Assembly: GCA_003520025.1 (NCBI GenBank)
Contig: DOVP01000254.1
Span: forward strand, 1 to 5,932
DNA: 5,932 nt
Direction: 5' to 3'
From: Phycisphaerales bacterium
GTDB taxonomy: Bacteria; Planctomycetota; Phycisphaerae; Phycisphaerales; SM1A02
The notes beneath the pieces are model-generated. The model was not told the origin of the DNA. It saw nothing but the letters and a program-made list of their open reading frames with translations, and made no database searches. Both the position numbers and the translations under genes were made by a program. Of this stretch, positions 5,594-5,932 are shown piece after piece. Position 1 is the stretch's first letter. The number at the start of each line of letters is the position of its first letter.

Positions 5594-5932
5594 TCAAGAT
5601 CCGCCTCCACCGAGTCGCTGTCCGCCCAGCGTGATCGCCGCGCACACTATGGCGGCTGCAGAGAACACAGGAAGACCACCGGCGAGCAGCATGGCCGAGT
5701 CCAGCACGGCTACGCCAGCGACGGCCCATCCCACGGCCCGTCCCGCCTCTCCAGCAGCGTACCGTCGGTGTACCGCCGGAATCCAGGCGACCAGCAGAAT
5801 GAGCAGCCCCGCCGCCATCCCGGCCAGATCGCCGTTCGGTCGCAGCAAGGTCATTGGAATGGTTGCGAGTGCAGCCACCACAAACCACGCCACGCCGCTG
5901 CCCGCGGTGCGTTCGCCCCCGCGTTCGCCTCG
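5594..5932 (-). CDS. eboC: C-terminal part of a polytopic membrane protein, probably UbiA-family prenyltransferase EboC, 5' end missing
   Basis: The frame is open to the right edge: 112 codons are visible and the start lies outside. A GTG at 5893 could be taken for a start, but the frame continues upstream of it (R-G-E-R-G-G-E-R-T-A-G-S-G). Four hydrophobic stretches are likely membrane helices: W-F-V-V-A-A-L-A-T-I-P-M, L-L-I-L-L-V-A-W-I-P-A-V, V-A-G-V-A-V-L-D-S-A-M-L-L-A and A-A-A-I-V-C-A-A-I-T. The visible part lacks the Asp-rich prenyl-diphosphate-binding motifs, which lie earlier in UbiA proteins, so the family call rests on the helix pattern, the L-D-S-A-M-L-L-A segment and the position directly upstream of an EboF-like gene. 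If right, it would join or move a lipid or polyprenyl group at the inner membrane. The tail is glycine-rich (G-G-Q-R-L-G-G-G-G-S). Another polytopic membrane protein cannot be excluded. Confidence 0.6.
   Translation of the reverse strand, partial: RGERGGERTAGSGVAWFVVAALATIPMTLLRPNGDLAGMAAGLLILLVAWIPAVHRRYAAGEAGRAVGWAVAGVAVLDSAMLLAGGLPVFSAAAIVCAAITLGGQRLGGGGS
5604..5608 (-). promoter_or_regulatory. Ribosome binding site of the phosphatase-like gene, inside the upstream gene
   Basis: On the minus strand GGAGG lies 11 bases before ATG 5592, within the last codons of the UbiA-like gene. The spacing is slightly long; the following GGCGGA may help. The site overlaps the alternative GTG at 5610 and therefore argues against that start. 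Stop and start read TGA-C-ATG, so translational coupling is likely. Confidence 0.5.

Overview
The window reads as about 6 kb of a fairly GC-rich bacterial chromosome. It is most likely from a planctomycete, with the class Phycisphaerae as my best guess. The grounds are a secreted parallel beta-helix protein ending in a one-EF-hand dockerin-like tail (D-L-N-N-D-G-E-V-D), preceded by a four-cysteine module with the G-A-C...C-L-A-A-G-G-T-Y...G-D-G-T...C pattern. I associate both with planctomycete surface and secreted proteins. The assignment is inference; there is no rRNA or other marker gene here.

Plus strand, 1-2901: two co-oriented ABC transporter genes. The first is the 3' part of a duplicated permease (two membrane domains in one chain), cut by the left edge. 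Ten bases downstream comes an ATPase carrying an extra C-terminal domain of the AAA-associated type. Together they would make an inner-membrane importer core of the nitrate/sulfonate/taurine (NitT/TauT) group. No substrate-binding protein is visible, so the substrate cannot be told.

Plus strand, 2902-4226: a 251-base gap with several small hairpins and no convincing promoter, then a gene for a secreted right-handed beta-helix protein. It probably starts at a TTG codon. Its glycine-rich repeats recur at intervals of 26, 26, 26, 27 and 26 residues.

Minus strand, 5932-4228: two translationally close genes. The upstream one, cut by the right edge, is the C-terminus of a polytopic membrane protein that fits a UbiA-type prenyltransferase. 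The downstream one is a 454-residue alkaline-phosphatase-superfamily protein of the type I phosphodiesterase/nucleotide pyrophosphatase group. The pair matches the eboC-eboF arrangement of the widespread but poorly understood ebo (EDB) cluster, which in the cyanobacterium Nostoc punctiforme is tied to getting a scytonemin precursor to the periplasm. The phosphatase-like protein keeps the presumed nucleophile Thr and one metal-ligand Asp but lacks several other canonical metal ligands. This is the most interesting biochemical point in the window.

The beta-helix gene and the phosphatase-like gene converge, and their stop codons lie one base apart. No RNA gene, insertion sequence, CRISPR array or prophage feature was seen. 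The many other long open frames are shadows of these genes in GC-rich DNA.
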